Of a DNA stretch of 64,000 nt, positions 23,115 to 33,850 are shown piece after piece. This DNA is from Podospora pseudocomata (taxonomy: Eukaryota > Ascomycota > Sordariomycetes > Sordariales > Podosporaceae), in assembly GCF_035222375.1 (NCBI RefSeq), contig NC_085891.1, positions 868,001 to 932,000 on the forward strand, read 5' to 3'. Position 1 is the first letter of the stretch; the number at the start of each line of letters is the position of its first letter. The notes under the pieces were generated by a model that was not told where the DNA came from, did not search any database, and worked only from the letters and a program-made list of their open reading frames with translations. The position numbers and the translations under genes were made by a program.

Positions 23115-24257
23115 TCAGGCTACCTTCTTCCTCCTGCCGGCTCTCTTCTTCTTCTCGGGTGCCTCGTCCTCGCTTTCCGTCTCGGCTGCGCTCTTGGATT
23201 TGCTAGGACCTCCCTTTTTCTCTTCTGTCGTCTCGACCCTACTAACGATTTCTCTCAGAAAGTCCCATTGCTCGTCCGCCTCGACGACTTGCTTCAGCAT
23301 TTGTGCTGATACTCGCTTCGAGTTCTTCTCCCGGGCTAGATCCGCGCTCTTAGTCACCATTTGCACCATAAAAAGCTCCAAAGCTTTCCCCACCGCGATA
23401 GGCGTCTGCTGTGCCACCTTGCCTACTTCTTCGTCAGCCTGCATGATGCGCTTGATCCGCGCTGTTGGGAATTTTGTCTTGACTGGGGAGGGCTCGATGG
23501 TGGGAGGTGGGGGTCGGGCAGCTGCCCCACGTTTGGGAGGCATCGTGCTTGCGGGGTTGCCGGAGTTGATGTTGCTGTTGTGGTTCGCGTCGTGAGATTC
23601 CGGTCGGCTGACTGTGCCGTCTAGACCGTGGGGTAAGCCAGCAGGTTGAGTTGTGAACGCGCCGGACGTGTAATGCTGCGCGTGAAGTGGTGTCTGTTGC
23701 TGCTGTTGCTGATGAATCGGCTTTTGTGGACGGTACTGATAATTGTCTGCGCCGTACCACGATCGGTTTTGGTATGATTGCGGCGAAGGAGCTGTGTAAC
23801 TGGACGCCGAAGCGGGTTGTGACGCGGGAGCAGCGGACTGGGGGATATAAGTTGAGTAGGTCTGTGACTGCGGTGGGTATGCGGCTCCGCTAAAGCTGGT
23901 GTTTAGGGGCGGCTGATTGGTGATGTCGCTGAGGTTCTTGGATGGTCGTACGGCTTGCGCCAAGGCCTGAGGCGGTGTCGCGAGCTGTGGTTGCTGATGT
24001 GGCGATTGTGGTTGTGGTTGTGGTTGATGAAGTTGGTAATGGTGAGAGCTTTGGTTTGCTGCTGGCTGGCCTGAAAAATGTGTACTTGAAGGTGGAAGCT
24101 TGTGTGGCCGTTGCGGAGAAAACTGTGACGGGGGTTGTGATTGTGATAACGGCGGCCAGTGCTGGGTTTGTGCTTGTTCCGCTGGCGGAGTGGGGCCCGA
24201 TGAATAGAAGGAAGAGAGATCCGGACTCCGGGGAGCATAAGTGCCCTCGCCAGACAT
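23115..24257 (-). CDS. BUR6: NC2-alpha (DRAP1/BUR6-like) histone-fold transcription corepressor with Gln/Pro extension
   Basis: Alpha subunit of negative cofactor 2, a histone-fold heterodimer with NC2-beta (Dr1) that binds TBP on DNA and blocks TFIIA/TFIIB. The gene is intronless, 380 aa. The histone fold is at about residues 262-340: [40 protein letters not shown] and [20 protein letters not shown], matching DRAP1 much better than NF-YC or CHRAC subunits. A basic tail [12 protein letters not shown] ends the protein. The first ~238 residues are Gln/Pro/Ser/His low complexity. An in-frame Met at residue 239 (position 23543, [14 protein letters not shown]) would give 142 aa, about the size I recall for yeast Bur6. 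The start at 24257 was chosen because the frame is open and coding-like throughout. Confidence 0.88.
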   Translation of the reverse strand: MSGEGTYAPRSPDLSSFYSSGPTPPAEQAQTQHWPPLSQSQPPSQFSPQRPHKLPPSSTHFSGQPAANQSSHHYQLHQPQPQPQSPHQQPQLATPPQALAQAVRPSKNLSDITNQPPLNTSFSGAAYPPQSQTYSTYIPQSAAPASQPASASSYTAPSPQSYQNRSWYGADNYQYRPQKPIHQQQQQQTPLHAQHYTSGAFTTQPAGLPHGLDGTVSRPESHDANHNSNINSGNPASTMPPKRGAAARPPPPTIEPSPVKTKFPTARIKRIMQADEEVGKVAQQTPIAVGKALELFMVQMVTKSADLAREKNSKRVSAQMLKQVVEADEQWDFLREIVSRVETTEEKKGGPSKSKSAAETESEDEAPEKKKRAGRRKKVA

Positions 24258-25579
24258 TGTAGTAGGTAATGACAATAGAAAATGTCTACCAGATGCCAGT
24301 GACCAGCGACACAATTTATGATAGGCCTGAGGCTGCCGCCCTTGCTGAGAATGGCGTCTCCTGGAATCGCTTCCGTGGACCGAGACAAGCTGGGTTTAGT
24401 GGGGTGGTTGGAGGTGGGATGCTACAAGTATTTGGGTTAATCGCTGTTCGAACAGGCCCGAGCTGTGGAAGCTGTGGCTGGACAAAGAGAGCTTCCCGTG
24501 CAGGGCGGGGCAATGGAGGGGTAGGATGGCGGGGCTAATGCAAGCTGTGCCTGCGTGAGGTGGACAGGTTGGAGACTTTTTTTATGTTGCATGCAGAGAA
24601 TAACATGTGTCTGCCTTCAACAAGGCAGAAGCGGCCCAGGTTGACAGCTGGTGATATACCATAGGCAGGTATGTGCTGGGGGTTGAACCAGATGAAGGAA
24701 GGTACAAGAAGAACGAAGCTAGCCCGTAGCTGACTTACATGAACTTGGAGGAGAGGTCCGGAATGAAATATGAATCCCCTCGGGTCGACTTCAAATCAGG
24801 CTCTACCGCCGAGCCAGGCCGTCCTTGGGGGGGGGATCACCAGCGCGTTTATATGCATCCTGTCGCGCTTTCACGCCGCTTCTGCCCCACGGTCAGCAAA
24901 TCACCAGGCGTGAGCTCTAACCCTATTAGGCTTAGCCCGAGCACAGCCCCAAGTCCATTTTTCCGAACATGCAGATCTTCGGTTTGCCCTGCATCACCGC
25001 TTGAGAGTCTGCCATGCTCCCCTGGATCGTCGATCATGGGAGCCTCTGTTTCTGAACGAGTTGCTGCTGTGGTCCGTCAGGAAGAAGAAGTCTTGCCATA
25101 TATTCTTCTGAAACGAGGTGAGCCCTCTTTGCTCGACATGCCAGGTGCTCGACGACATCAGCGACTACCTTTCGGGTTTATCCAGCCACTCGCTCATCCC
25201 ACCTTGCGTCCAACGACAAGGTAGGTTTCAGGTCCAGGTGGGGCAGGTATCAGAACGGCATTTCTGAATTCGTTTCCACTTCTCGGTTGACGTCTCTTTC
25301 ATGCTCCGTCCAACTTTTGACTCTCAAACGGCCAGTTGCCATTACAACGCCAGCTTCTTGAAAGGTTAGTTATCTCTCGCCTTGTTCACACCTAGTCCCG
25401 GCGTTCATGATGACCATCAATGAGCAAACACAATAGCCAAAGACGTTGAACGGGGCATCGAAGAAACCGAGTCTCTGGCTCTGGGGTCATCGCTGCTCAA
25501 GTCCATGATGGCCCAAAATAACTTGATCTAATCTGACAGAACGTCCGCTCTAGCAACTGTTACAGCAACTGCTGCCTCC
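24258..25579. other. Intergenic region upstream of NC2-alpha
   Basis: 1.3 kb between two minus-strand genes. It holds the NC2-alpha promoter side and the 3' flank of the hydrolase gene. One plus-strand ORF (24739-25224) has no domain and is probably chance. No repeat or RNA gene was seen. Confidence 0.4.
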
Positions 25580-26961
25580 TCAAGGAATACACTGTCTAAT
25601 CTCCTTGCTTATAGTTCTCAGTCCACCAAGTCGCTCATTTACATTGCTCGAAAGGAATAATGAGGCAACGGGCCAGGCGTGAATGCCGCCGACAGCAGCT
25701 TCGCTCTTGACAACGACCGTCTCCTGCACGGTACCGATGAAGTCTTCGATTTCCGAGGCAAACACCTCCTCGGTGCCATACGTTATATAAATCCCCTTTG
25801 ACGGGGAAGACCGCTTCCACAAACTCATGTCTTTGCAACACCCCGGCGATACCAACGGCTCTTTCTCTGGCATTTTCCCGCCTGCAAACTGCATTCCGTA
25901 CTGATGCAGTTGTTTCACGTCAAGATAGTCGCTGACGGTATTCCGGTGCCGTGTGGAAACGAGCGTCACCCACGGCGAAATGAGGACGGCCAAGGCAGGC
26001 ACCGGGAGTTGACGCCCATACCCGATGCCGTTTGCCTCTTGGCTACCTAGATGCAGCAGCAAACTGAGGATCAGAGTCGCACCTGCAGAATCACCACTGA
26101 CACAGACGAGTGAGGGATCTTGCACCACCTTCAGCACATGCTCGTAGCCCCGTACAGCCTCGTTGAGCTGGGTTGGAAATGCAGCGTCTGGAACTAGTGT
26201 GTACTCCAACGCAAATATGGCTGGGTTACTGTAGCCCAGAGCCTCCAGCTCCGATAACCAGGTCAGGAGAAATTCGAGATAGAAGTACGACGACCCCATC
26301 GAAAATCCACCACCTAACGACATCAGTATGGTGTATCATCGACGAGTTTCACCATCACTGGGCCCTTACCATGAGCGTAGAATAGCACAAAGTCGGGCTT
26401 CTCTTCCGGATTTTTGATCAGCCAGATGCCATGGAAGGACTCCTTCTTCACAGTCAGCCAGCCGCACAGGTAACCTAACATCTAGCCCGCAAGCTACTAA
26501 CCTCGCGATGTTCCCTCCACGGAACAGGACACCTAAAATAGCCATGTCGCAACAGCCGGAACTGCATAAACGGAAGCGCAACCTCCTTGGAGAAGAAGAC
26601 CCTACCGATTTTTGCAGGGACATGTTCGAATGCGTACCGGACACAGCGAATCACAAAATCCTCAAACGATGAGGCCTTCTGGACGAACAGAGACTGATTT
26701 TCAGGAGGTAAAAAGTATCTTTCTCTCATAAGCCCAACAGGTAGCTTGACCGCTTGTGATATTCAGCAAATGACCTTGAAGTGAAAATTCGGCCAACTTA
26801 CAAAAGAACGGCAGTGCTTGAAGCACGCACCAGACTGTCTCGAAGAATCCAACGTGCCATATCAGCTGGGGAGCCAAGAAGACGCAATAGACCAAGCAGT
26901 CTAAATATGATACTGGTCCGAGGAGCAGCATCAGATCATGGCTTTCTGGACCGCGCGCCAT
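25580..26961 (-). CDS. HSL-type alpha/beta hydrolase (esterase/lipase, Say1-like)
   Basis: Serine ester hydrolase of the hormone-sensitive-lipase group; fungal relatives include the steryl acetyl hydrolase Say1, but the substrate here is unknown. Minus-strand exons are 26961-26802, 26752-26502, 26445-26370 and 26313-25580 (406 aa). A hydrophobic N-terminal stretch (residues ~10-35, LMLLLGPVSYLDCLVYCVFL) may anchor it to the ER membrane. The oxyanion motif HGGGFSMGS spans the last junction, the nucleophile elbow is GDSAGA, an acidic candidate lies in TYGTEEVFASEIED, and the catalytic histidine is in GGIHAWPVA. The third exon has a tandem GAAG|AAG acceptor, so it could begin at 26445 or 26442. 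The first intron is short (49 bp). It lies head-to-tail upstream of the xylulokinase gene's 3' end, on the same strand. Confidence 0.85.
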
Positions 26962-27347
26962 GTTTTATGGGGATCTTGCTCAGGGGTTTGCTGCATTCCG
27001 GAAGGTCTGGTAGACAGTAAACTGAGTGGCACTCCCCTGTCGAGCAACCCCGCGGTGGTGACGTCGGAGGTGAATAGTCCGCAGCATCCACTGCTTGGCG
27101 ACGGTTGAACGTTGAAGAGGTTTCGTATGGTAGTTGCGTGTAGTTTGTTGAGAGGGCATTGAAGCTCACGAGAGTTATCAAGTTGGTTTAGTTTTCCAGC
27201 CAGTCATAATGAACGCATTCGTATGGAGAACAAGCCACCATCACTGCGTTACCACAGCTCAATAGTTCCGTACCTGCATATGGCTTATCACCGACCAGCG
27301 GTATGAAAGAGGAACCATTTTAGTTTCTACCCATTCACCCAACCCTA
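26962..27347. other. Intergenic region between xylulokinase and hydrolase genes
   Basis: 386 bp between two genes on the same strand, made of the hydrolase promoter and the xylulokinase 3' flank. No distinctive element seen. Confidence 0.4.
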
Positions 27348-29171
27348 CTACGTATTCTTCGCAACTTTCAAAATCTCCTCCTCCATCTTCTCAAAAGCTC
27401 CCAACACATTCCCATACTTTTCAAACACCCCCTTTTTGTAACCCTCATCCACCCTCTGAATCGCCCCCTCCTCCTTCCACCTCTTCCCAATCAACTCATC
27501 AAACGCCTCCCCATCCCCCCTCTCAAACGCCCAAACAGCTTTATACGCACCCCCCAACGCGCACGCATTCCCCCCGACATCCAACTTGTAAACCCCATCC
27601 GCTCCCCCCAGCACATCCCCCAGCACCCGCGTAATAGCAGGGTTCAAACTCCCCCCTCCAACCAAATAAACCCTCCCTGGCTGCGCCGGCAACCCCTCCC
27701 TCGGCGCCGTCACCAACTTCTGACTCCTCAACCTCATGCTCAAAGCCTGACTCTCAATAATCGCCCTCGCGTCCGTCTCCTTGGCCCAGGGCTCCTTCAC
27801 CTCCTCCAACCCCTCCCCCGAGTTGGCGTCACATGTATACCTCCACGTACCAGCCTTGATGTTCGGTACAATCTCGGGCAGGTAAAAGTACAACCCCAGC
27901 TTTGCCCTATCCCCCTCCTTTCGCACATCCAACGGCGCTGTCTCGAGCGCGTGCTTGTTAAAGTTCTCCCAGACATCTCCAGACCCAGAACTAGGTAGTA
28001 CGTCACGCACTTTTTCTCTAGCCAAACCCCCATTCTTGTAGCACAACATAAACATGTACTGCCCCGGCGTGGTCGGGTGATTAAAAAAGTGATAGCTCGG
28101 ATCCGGCTTGTAAACCGGCGTGCTCATCAAGAATGTCGTGCTAGTCCCCAGACTGACAATCGCATCCAGCGGCCTCAACGGCAAGGCCAGAATCGTGGCG
28201 GGGTTGTCACCGGTAAAAGGGGCCACCCCGCAGTCGGGGGAGAAGTTGTACTTGTTTACGAAATAAGAGGACACATTGCCCATGCTGCCGCCGCCGTCTT
28301 GTCTTACCTCGCCGAGTTTAGCTCTGAGGTCATCGGGCGAGCCACCCGAGGCGAGGTCGAGAAGGGGGGATGACCAGTTATTGGAGGGGATGTCCCAGAG
28401 GTTCATCCCGCAGACGTCGGAGATGTCCATGGGCGCGATGGAGCCGAGGAAGAGGGAGGCGAGGAAGGAGGAGACGAGGGAGATGCGGGAGGTGGAGGTG
28501 TACATTTGGGGGAGCTTGTGGCGGAGGCGCATGATTTGGGTGCCGGTGAAGCGCTGTTTACATATATCACCATTAGTTAGATGTAAGAAAAGGGATTGGA
28601 GGGGGTGAACAAACATGATGCGCCGCGCTCCCCGTGGCCTGAGCCAACCTCTCTGCCGTCCCCATTGTCTCCTCAAACTTGTCGCACTCATGCTGGGTGC
28701 TGTGATCTTGCCAGTTGGGGGCGAAGGGGTGTGAGAAGGCTCCCGCGAGTTGGTCAACGAGGGGCTTGTCCGCGGTTAAACCGCCGAGGAGCTGCTCGGC
28801 TTCATGGCTCCAGTAGACGCTACCGTGTTGTTGGCAGGAGCCGCTGATGCCCTTGATGCAGTTCAGGGGTGTGTTTTGCTCTTGGAGACGCTGGAGGACA
28901 AGGTCGAGGGACTCGAGCCAGAGGGCTACGGGGGCAAAGACCTCGCCTTCTTGTTCGTTGACGAGGACGCCCTTTTTGATCTTGTATTTGGCGCCAAAGT
29001 CCTGGTCGAAGTCGACTTTGGCGGAGGAGACGATGGAGAGGTCGGATTGGATGACGATGGCTTTGGGAGGTTAGTTTTGGCCAGAGAAGAGGTCCTGGAA
29101 AGTTTGGGTGTACCTTTGAGCTGTTGGGTTGAGAGGTCAAACCCCAGGTAAAGGGGTCCGTTGTCGGTCAT
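27348..29171 (-). CDS. XKS1: D-xylulokinase
   Basis: Phosphorylates D-xylulose to xylulose 5-phosphate with ATP, feeding pentose catabolism into the pentose phosphate pathway in the cytosol. Minus-strand exons are 29171-29114, 29060-28615 and 28553-27348 (569 aa), close to the ~570 residues usual in filamentous fungi. FGGY-kinase features: N-terminal phosphate-binding YLGFDLSTQQLK, ISGSCQQHGSVYW, and WQDHSTQHEC in the first half; GMNLWDIPSNNWS; GDNPATIL with the likely catalytic Asp; SLGTSTTFLMST; and the C-terminal VYLVGGGSLNPAITRVLGDV with DVGGNACALGGAYKA for adenine binding. The second intron uses the less common donor GTTTGT. The codon choice of the 3' half is strongly C-biased. Confidence 0.95.
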
Positions 29172-30157
29172 GGTGTAAGTCGTCAAGCTCTATGTTCAAC
29201 ACCGCGGGGTAATTTGGACGCAGTTCACACAATAATCACCCAATGTTTCTGAGAAACTAACAGCAGTAGGAGAAGAGAGGAAAACAACTGATCATGATTC
29301 TTTTATTTCTTCCCGGCAAAACAGATCGACGTGGGGCATGGTCGTCATGAGTGGTAGCTGATCTCGCGGGGACCTTTTCCCCCCAGAGCTTCCCTCGCGC
29401 CTGTAGCGGATGGCGGGGCAGCGCATCATGGGAACAGGCGGCAGCCTCGTCTGATGGGGGAATTTAGCCTGATATCAGAGCTGGCGCGGCCGACCAATGC
29501 CAGCTCGCCGTTTTGGAGCTCTTGCTTTTTTGTTGTCGGGGAGGGCCTGTCCAAGCTGTCAAGTGGAGTGCTTGTTGAAGAGTGGGGGTGGGAGCAACTT
29601 CATTACACAGAGGAGCAGGAAGTTTTTCTGGAAAGAGACGAGTGAGAGCAAACTCTTCGTCGTAGATAGAGAAAATTCCGTCTGATAAAAGAAACTCCCG
29701 TCTGAGATAAAGAAACTTCCGTCTGATAGAGGAAGTTCCGTCTGATTCCAAGTTTGGAAGTGCTCGGTATAAGAAGAGGATTTAACAGCACACTTCCAAC
29801 CCGAACCCTCACTTTCACAACTCCCGGCCGGCAGACCCCAGCCTGTCAGGGCCTCAGCCCCTGCAAGTGCAATGCTCCAGGCTGTTCTGTTTCCCTGCCC
29901 AGCGCCAGTGACGAAAGCCAACCTGGCAAGTGTCGAACCCGCCTCGCCCTTTTTTTCACGACATGGTAGACAAGTCCGAGCCTGCCAATTCACTGTTGAC
30001 GGAATTGGGACCAACCGAGTGAGAAGCCACGAGACGATACCGTATACCCGACAAAGACGCGCCAGCCACGTTTCCTCGAATTCATTTTCGAGTGCCATCA
30101 CTGGACGCCATGGATAAGCGAGCTTCCGGCGCATCGACCACTTGAAGGAAGCCCAGT
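29172..30157. promoter_or_regulatory. Divergent promoter region xylulokinase / SLP1
   Basis: 986 bp between two divergent start codons. It contains four spaced copies of a CCGTCTGA-core element (29675-29746, listed separately). ORFs here are short and overlap the repeats. Confidence 0.5.
29675..29746 (+). repeat. Four copies of TTCCGTCTGAT-like element at 19-21 bp spacing
   Basis: Copies start at 29675 (ATTCCGTCTGAT), 29695 (CTCCCGTCTGAG), 29716 (CTTCCGTCTGAT) and 29735 (GTTCCGTCTGAT). The start-to-start distances are 20, 21 and 19 bp, about two turns of the helix. The core CCGTCTGA is identical in all four; the spacers are A-rich (AAAGAAA-like). It lies about 505-575 bp from the xylulokinase start and 410-480 bp from the SLP1 start. 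Confidence 0.85.
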
Positions 30158-33100
30158 ATGCGATCTTCACCAACACCTTGGAGAACTTCACCTGCACTGG
30201 GACTAGTGTTGCTGGGACTCTACGCAACAGCTGTTGTCTCCAGTGGATCTATTTCCGAAACGCCAGCCGTAACGGCCCCATCCGTAACGACGACGGCGAT
30301 AGTCACGACACCCACGGCGCCCGCGACGGCAGCTCTATCTGTCACTTCCCCCGGAGTCTGCGAATTCAAGACTATCAACTACATCACACATACCCTCCCG
30401 CAACAATGCTTGCGCTCAGCATGGACGAGCCCAAGACCGGCCGCTACAGCCGTCGTCGAAAGCACAGCTGCCGAAACGGTCACTGTCAGTATCACATCAG
30501 TTGTCGATAATGCGACACAGCAAGAGCAGACAGCTGGTACCGAACAAAAGGAGGAAGAGGAATCGGTGGCCTTCATGTCATTTGAAGAGTGGAAAGAGAT
30601 GATGCTGCGCAAGTCAGGCCAGGATCCCGCCAACATCAAGAAGGCACAAAAACAACACCACGGAGATCACCACAAACCCGACCGTGAACCGGGACTCAAC
30701 AACGACAACATGGACAGCCTGGGCAACGATGGGGAAATACTGGACTTTGACGCCCTCACGGAGAAAGTCACCGAGATCACGTCCTCCTCTTCTGGGGATG
30801 CTGTGGCTGAAGCCAGCAAAGAGGTACAGGAAGAACAAATCCTCTATGACGATAACAAAACACCATACTACCGGAGTAAGGACGCTGGAAAGACATGCAA
30901 GGAGAGGTTCTCGTTCTCATCATTTGATGCGGGTGCTACTATCCTCAAAACAAGCCCTGGTGCTAAGAACGCTAAGGCCATCCTGGTGGAAAACAAGGAC
31001 ACATATATGCTACTCGAGTGCCATCGGAAAAACAAATTTGTCATTGTCGAGCTGAGTGATGATATCCTTGTTGACACAGTCGTCTTGGCGAATTTTGAGT
31101 TCTTTTCCAGCATGATTCGAAAGTTCCGGGTCAGCGCCAGTGATCGATACCCCGTGAAGTTGGACAAGTGGGTGGACTTGGGCACCTTTGAGGCTCGAAA
31201 TGCTCGAGATATTCAGCCTTTTCTGGTTGAGCATCCTCAGATCTACACCAAGTACATCCGTATCGAGTTTCTGAGCCACTATGGAAACGAGTATTATTGC
31301 CCAGTCTCACTGCTACGTGTTCATGGAACGAGGATGTTGGATAGTTGGAAAGAGCCCAGAGAGGATGATGAGCCGGAGCAGATTGAAGGGTCTTCCACTC
31401 AGGAGGTTGTTCCCGAGATCCAAGAGCCCCCTTCAGAGCCGACTTCGGTCATGGAGAGTGAGCAGGCCAACGATACAAAGGAGGCTTCTCCAGACACAAT
31501 AGCCATTGATACAGGCTCGTCTCCCTGGCAACCATACGACAGCCACTTTGTGCTTGAGACCTGCGCAATGCGTTCGACTACGACAAGTGATCCGACACCT
31601 GCTTCCGGACCAGACGGTGCCGAAAAACACAGCAACTCAACTTCCAAAGCTGACGCCGGGGCCGAAAAAGCAGTACCAGCAGACAAGGCCAAGGAGACAC
31701 CAAAGGCCGAAAAGATCTTCCCCTCTCCGGTGACAGGAGACACGGCCACTGGTCAAGGCCAACCAAACGCTGCACCCCCAGCGTCCAACCCTCCACCTCA
31801 GCCAGATAGCGGTGACAATGCCAACACGGGAAATCAGGATAACCAAAAGAAGCCGCCAAACCGTGCCAGTGACACCTCCCCAGACACCACCCCATCCCAA
31901 GGCTCAGCAAAAACCCCAGGCAAAGAAGGCGAAAAACCCTCCAACGCAACCCGTAGCAAGACAACTCCCACCTCAGGGCATCCCTCCCCCTCCCCCACCG
32001 TCCAAGAATCATTCTTCAAACAAGTCAACAAGCGCCTCCAACACCTCGAATCCAACACCTCCCTCTCCCTCCAGTACATAGAAGAGCAATCCCGCTTCCT
32101 CCAAGAAGTCCTCCGCACCATGGAGCGCAAACAGCTCACCCGGGTGGACTCCTTTCTTAACACCCTCAACCAAACCGTCTTTTCCGAGCTCCGCCACGTC
32201 AGAACCCAGTACGACCAAATGTGGCAGTCGACCGTCATCGCCCTGGAAACGCAGAGAGAACAATCCGACCGCCAAATCGTCGCCCTCACCACCCGCCTCA
32301 ACGTCCTCGCCGATGAGGTGGTGTTTCAAAAGCGCATGGCGATCTTCCAGTCAGTGCTGATATTATCCTGTCTGGTTCTCGTAATCTTCACCAACCGCGG
32401 CGGTAGCGACTCATCCTTCCTGCCCCCATCCCTATCCCGTGACCCGTCCTCCGCGGCAGCGGCATATTACCGGCGATACGCAGCAGGGTTCATGTCCAAC
32501 GGTGCCAGGTCCGAAACTGCCTCCCCACCACCTATCTCCCCCGTGCCGGGGAGTAGTCATTTTGATTCTATTCACCACAGGATGAACTTTTCCCCTTCAC
32601 CACCATCCGCCTCGTCGTCGTCTGCTGCTACTCTTGCGGCGTCTGCGCTCCCGAGACAGACTTACTCCCCTACCGGCATTCATAAACGACCTGCTCCTGC
32701 TCATAGGGAGAAATCCCTCCCAATGATCCCGCCTTTAACTCCAGAGTCGAGTCGGGAAGGGACACCAGCTATTCACATCTCTAATCACGGCTCTCCCCCT
32801 GATGACCAGGATGAGCTGGGTAGTAATAACAACAACAAGTTGCAGCCGCTGCTGGAGGGGATAAGGGAGGAGTCACCCTCTCCTTCACCGTCGCCCTCGC
32901 CGTCACCCGGAGAGACGGCCACGCAGCGGAGGAGGAGGCAGCAGCAGCTTGACCAGCCGTCTACCTCGTCGCTCTTGTCGCTGTCGTCGACGGACTACCA
33001 TGAGGTCTCGTCCATCGAGACGAATGGGGAGGATGGTGGGAAGGAAAGGGCGCCGTCGTCACCAGAGGTTGAAGGACAAGAATCAGAAGACGAAGAGGAC

Positions 33101-33175
33101 GACCAAGAGAACGTGTCACAAGACAGGAGGGGGGCTAGGAAGCCGCTTCCTGCGTTGCCAGACGGTCCAAACTGA
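30158..33175 (+). CDS. SLP1: SUN-like domain membrane protein (SLP1 homologue)
   Basis: Mid-SUN type membrane protein of the ER/nuclear envelope; yeast Slp1 works with Emp65 in membrane protein quality control and folding. The single exon encodes 1005 aa. Residues 1-28 form a signal peptide (SPALGLVLLGLYATAVVSSG). A Ser/Thr-rich stretch and the motif FMSFEEWKEMMLRKSGQDPA come next. The SUN-like domain at about 240-395 includes KERFSFSSFDAGATILKTSP, LECHRKNKFVIVELSDDILV, TVVLANFEFFSSMIRKFRVS and YGNEYYCPVSLLRVHGTRML. A low-complexity linker is followed by a predicted coiled coil (about 625-725, FFKQVNKRLQHLESNTSLSL) and one transmembrane segment at about 729-747 (FQSVLILSCLVLVIF). The C-tail is Ser/Pro-rich and acidic, with an SPSPSPSPSPSP run. 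The gene is convergent with MEI2. Confidence 0.92.
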   Translation: MRSSPTPWRTSPALGLVLLGLYATAVVSSGSISETPAVTAPSVTTTAIVTTPTAPATAALSVTSPGVCEFKTINYITHTLPQQCLRSAWTSPRPAATAVVESTAAETVTVSITSVVDNATQQEQTAGTEQKEEEESVAFMSFEEWKEMMLRKSGQDPANIKKAQKQHHGDHHKPDREPGLNNDNMDSLGNDGEILDFDALTEKVTEITSSSSGDAVAEASKEVQEEQILYDDNKTPYYRSKDAGKTCKERFSFSSFDAGATILKTSPGAKNAKAILVENKDTYMLLECHRKNKFVIVELSDDILVDTVVLANFEFFSSMIRKFRVSASDRYPVKLDKWVDLGTFEARNARDIQPFLVEHPQIYTKYIRIEFLSHYGNEYYCPVSLLRVHGTRMLDSWKEPREDDEPEQIEGSSTQEVVPEIQEPPSEPTSVMESEQANDTKEASPDTIAIDTGSSPWQPYDSHFVLETCAMRSTTTSDPTPASGPDGAEKHSNSTSKADAGAEKAVPADKAKETPKAEKIFPSPVTGDTATGQGQPNAAPPASNPPPQPDSGDNANTGNQDNQKKPPNRASDTSPDTTPSQGSAKTPGKEGEKPSNATRSKTTPTSGHPSPSPTVQESFFKQVNKRLQHLESNTSLSLQYIEEQSRFLQEVLRTMERKQLTRVDSFLNTLNQTVFSELRHVRTQYDQMWQSTVIALETQREQSDRQIVALTTRLNVLADEVVFQKRMAIFQSVLILSCLVLVIFTNRGGSDSSFLPPSLSRDPSSAAAAYYRRYAAGFMSNGARSETASPPPISPVPGSSHFDSIHHRMNFSPSPPSASSSSAATLAASALPRQTYSPTGIHKRPAPAHREKSLPMIPPLTPESSREGTPAIHISNHGSPPDDQDELGSNNNNKLQPLLEGIREESPSPSPSPSPSPGETATQRRRRQQQLDQPSTSSLLSLSSTDYHEVSSIETNGEDGGKERAPSSPEVEGQESEDEEDDQENVSQDRRGARKPLPALPDGPN

Positions 33176-33850
33176 GCATGTACATAATAATGATTGTTAC
33201 GAAAGTATTTTGTATCTAGCAGCATTGTAATTACCCGTGATATCCTTTCGCACAAGAAGCAAAAACAACTCTTTTCTGCGTGGTATGAACATCTCGTCAC
33301 CTGGATTCCACCAAGACTCAAGCACACCACGACATCCACAGCGATAGCCAAGACATGAACAGCAGGAATCACGTAATAGAGTAAAGCAACACTGTTTAAA
33401 ATCTATATGAACTTGGGCACAGCACAGTTCGTTCTTGATTCCGCTGCCAAAAGAAACAACACGCTGTGGTATCGGACGATCGACCTTTCCTAGACCACCA
33501 AGGTTTCAAGAAACCCTCTGTGACTAGCCCAATCTTCCCGCTCAAACCATCGCGATTGCCTGTAAGGATGCACCGCCTCTTCAGAGTGCCTATTACCCGT
33601 TCCCAGTTTCTCCTCCCAAAACACCACCCGCTAAAGATGATGACCGATTACCAGATACTGATCCCATTTCCTCGCCTCAGATCATCATCAACTTTGATGA
33701 TTTGTCAAAGATGGCAAAGCAAAGCGAACCAAAATAAGAAGCAACTTCATGACATCATCAAAATAAGATGATCAAAGGAAGGATATCCGAGTGTCGCCAA
33801 TCTTCGGTGACTGAAAGGTTGGTAGGTAATGATGCCGAGTTGGTTCTTGA
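33176..33850. other. 3' region between convergent SLP1 and MEI2
   Basis: 675 bp between two stop codons. It must contain both polyadenylation regions; A/T-rich tracts occur near 33190-33230 and 33735-33775. No gene or notable repeat is seen. Confidence 0.45.
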
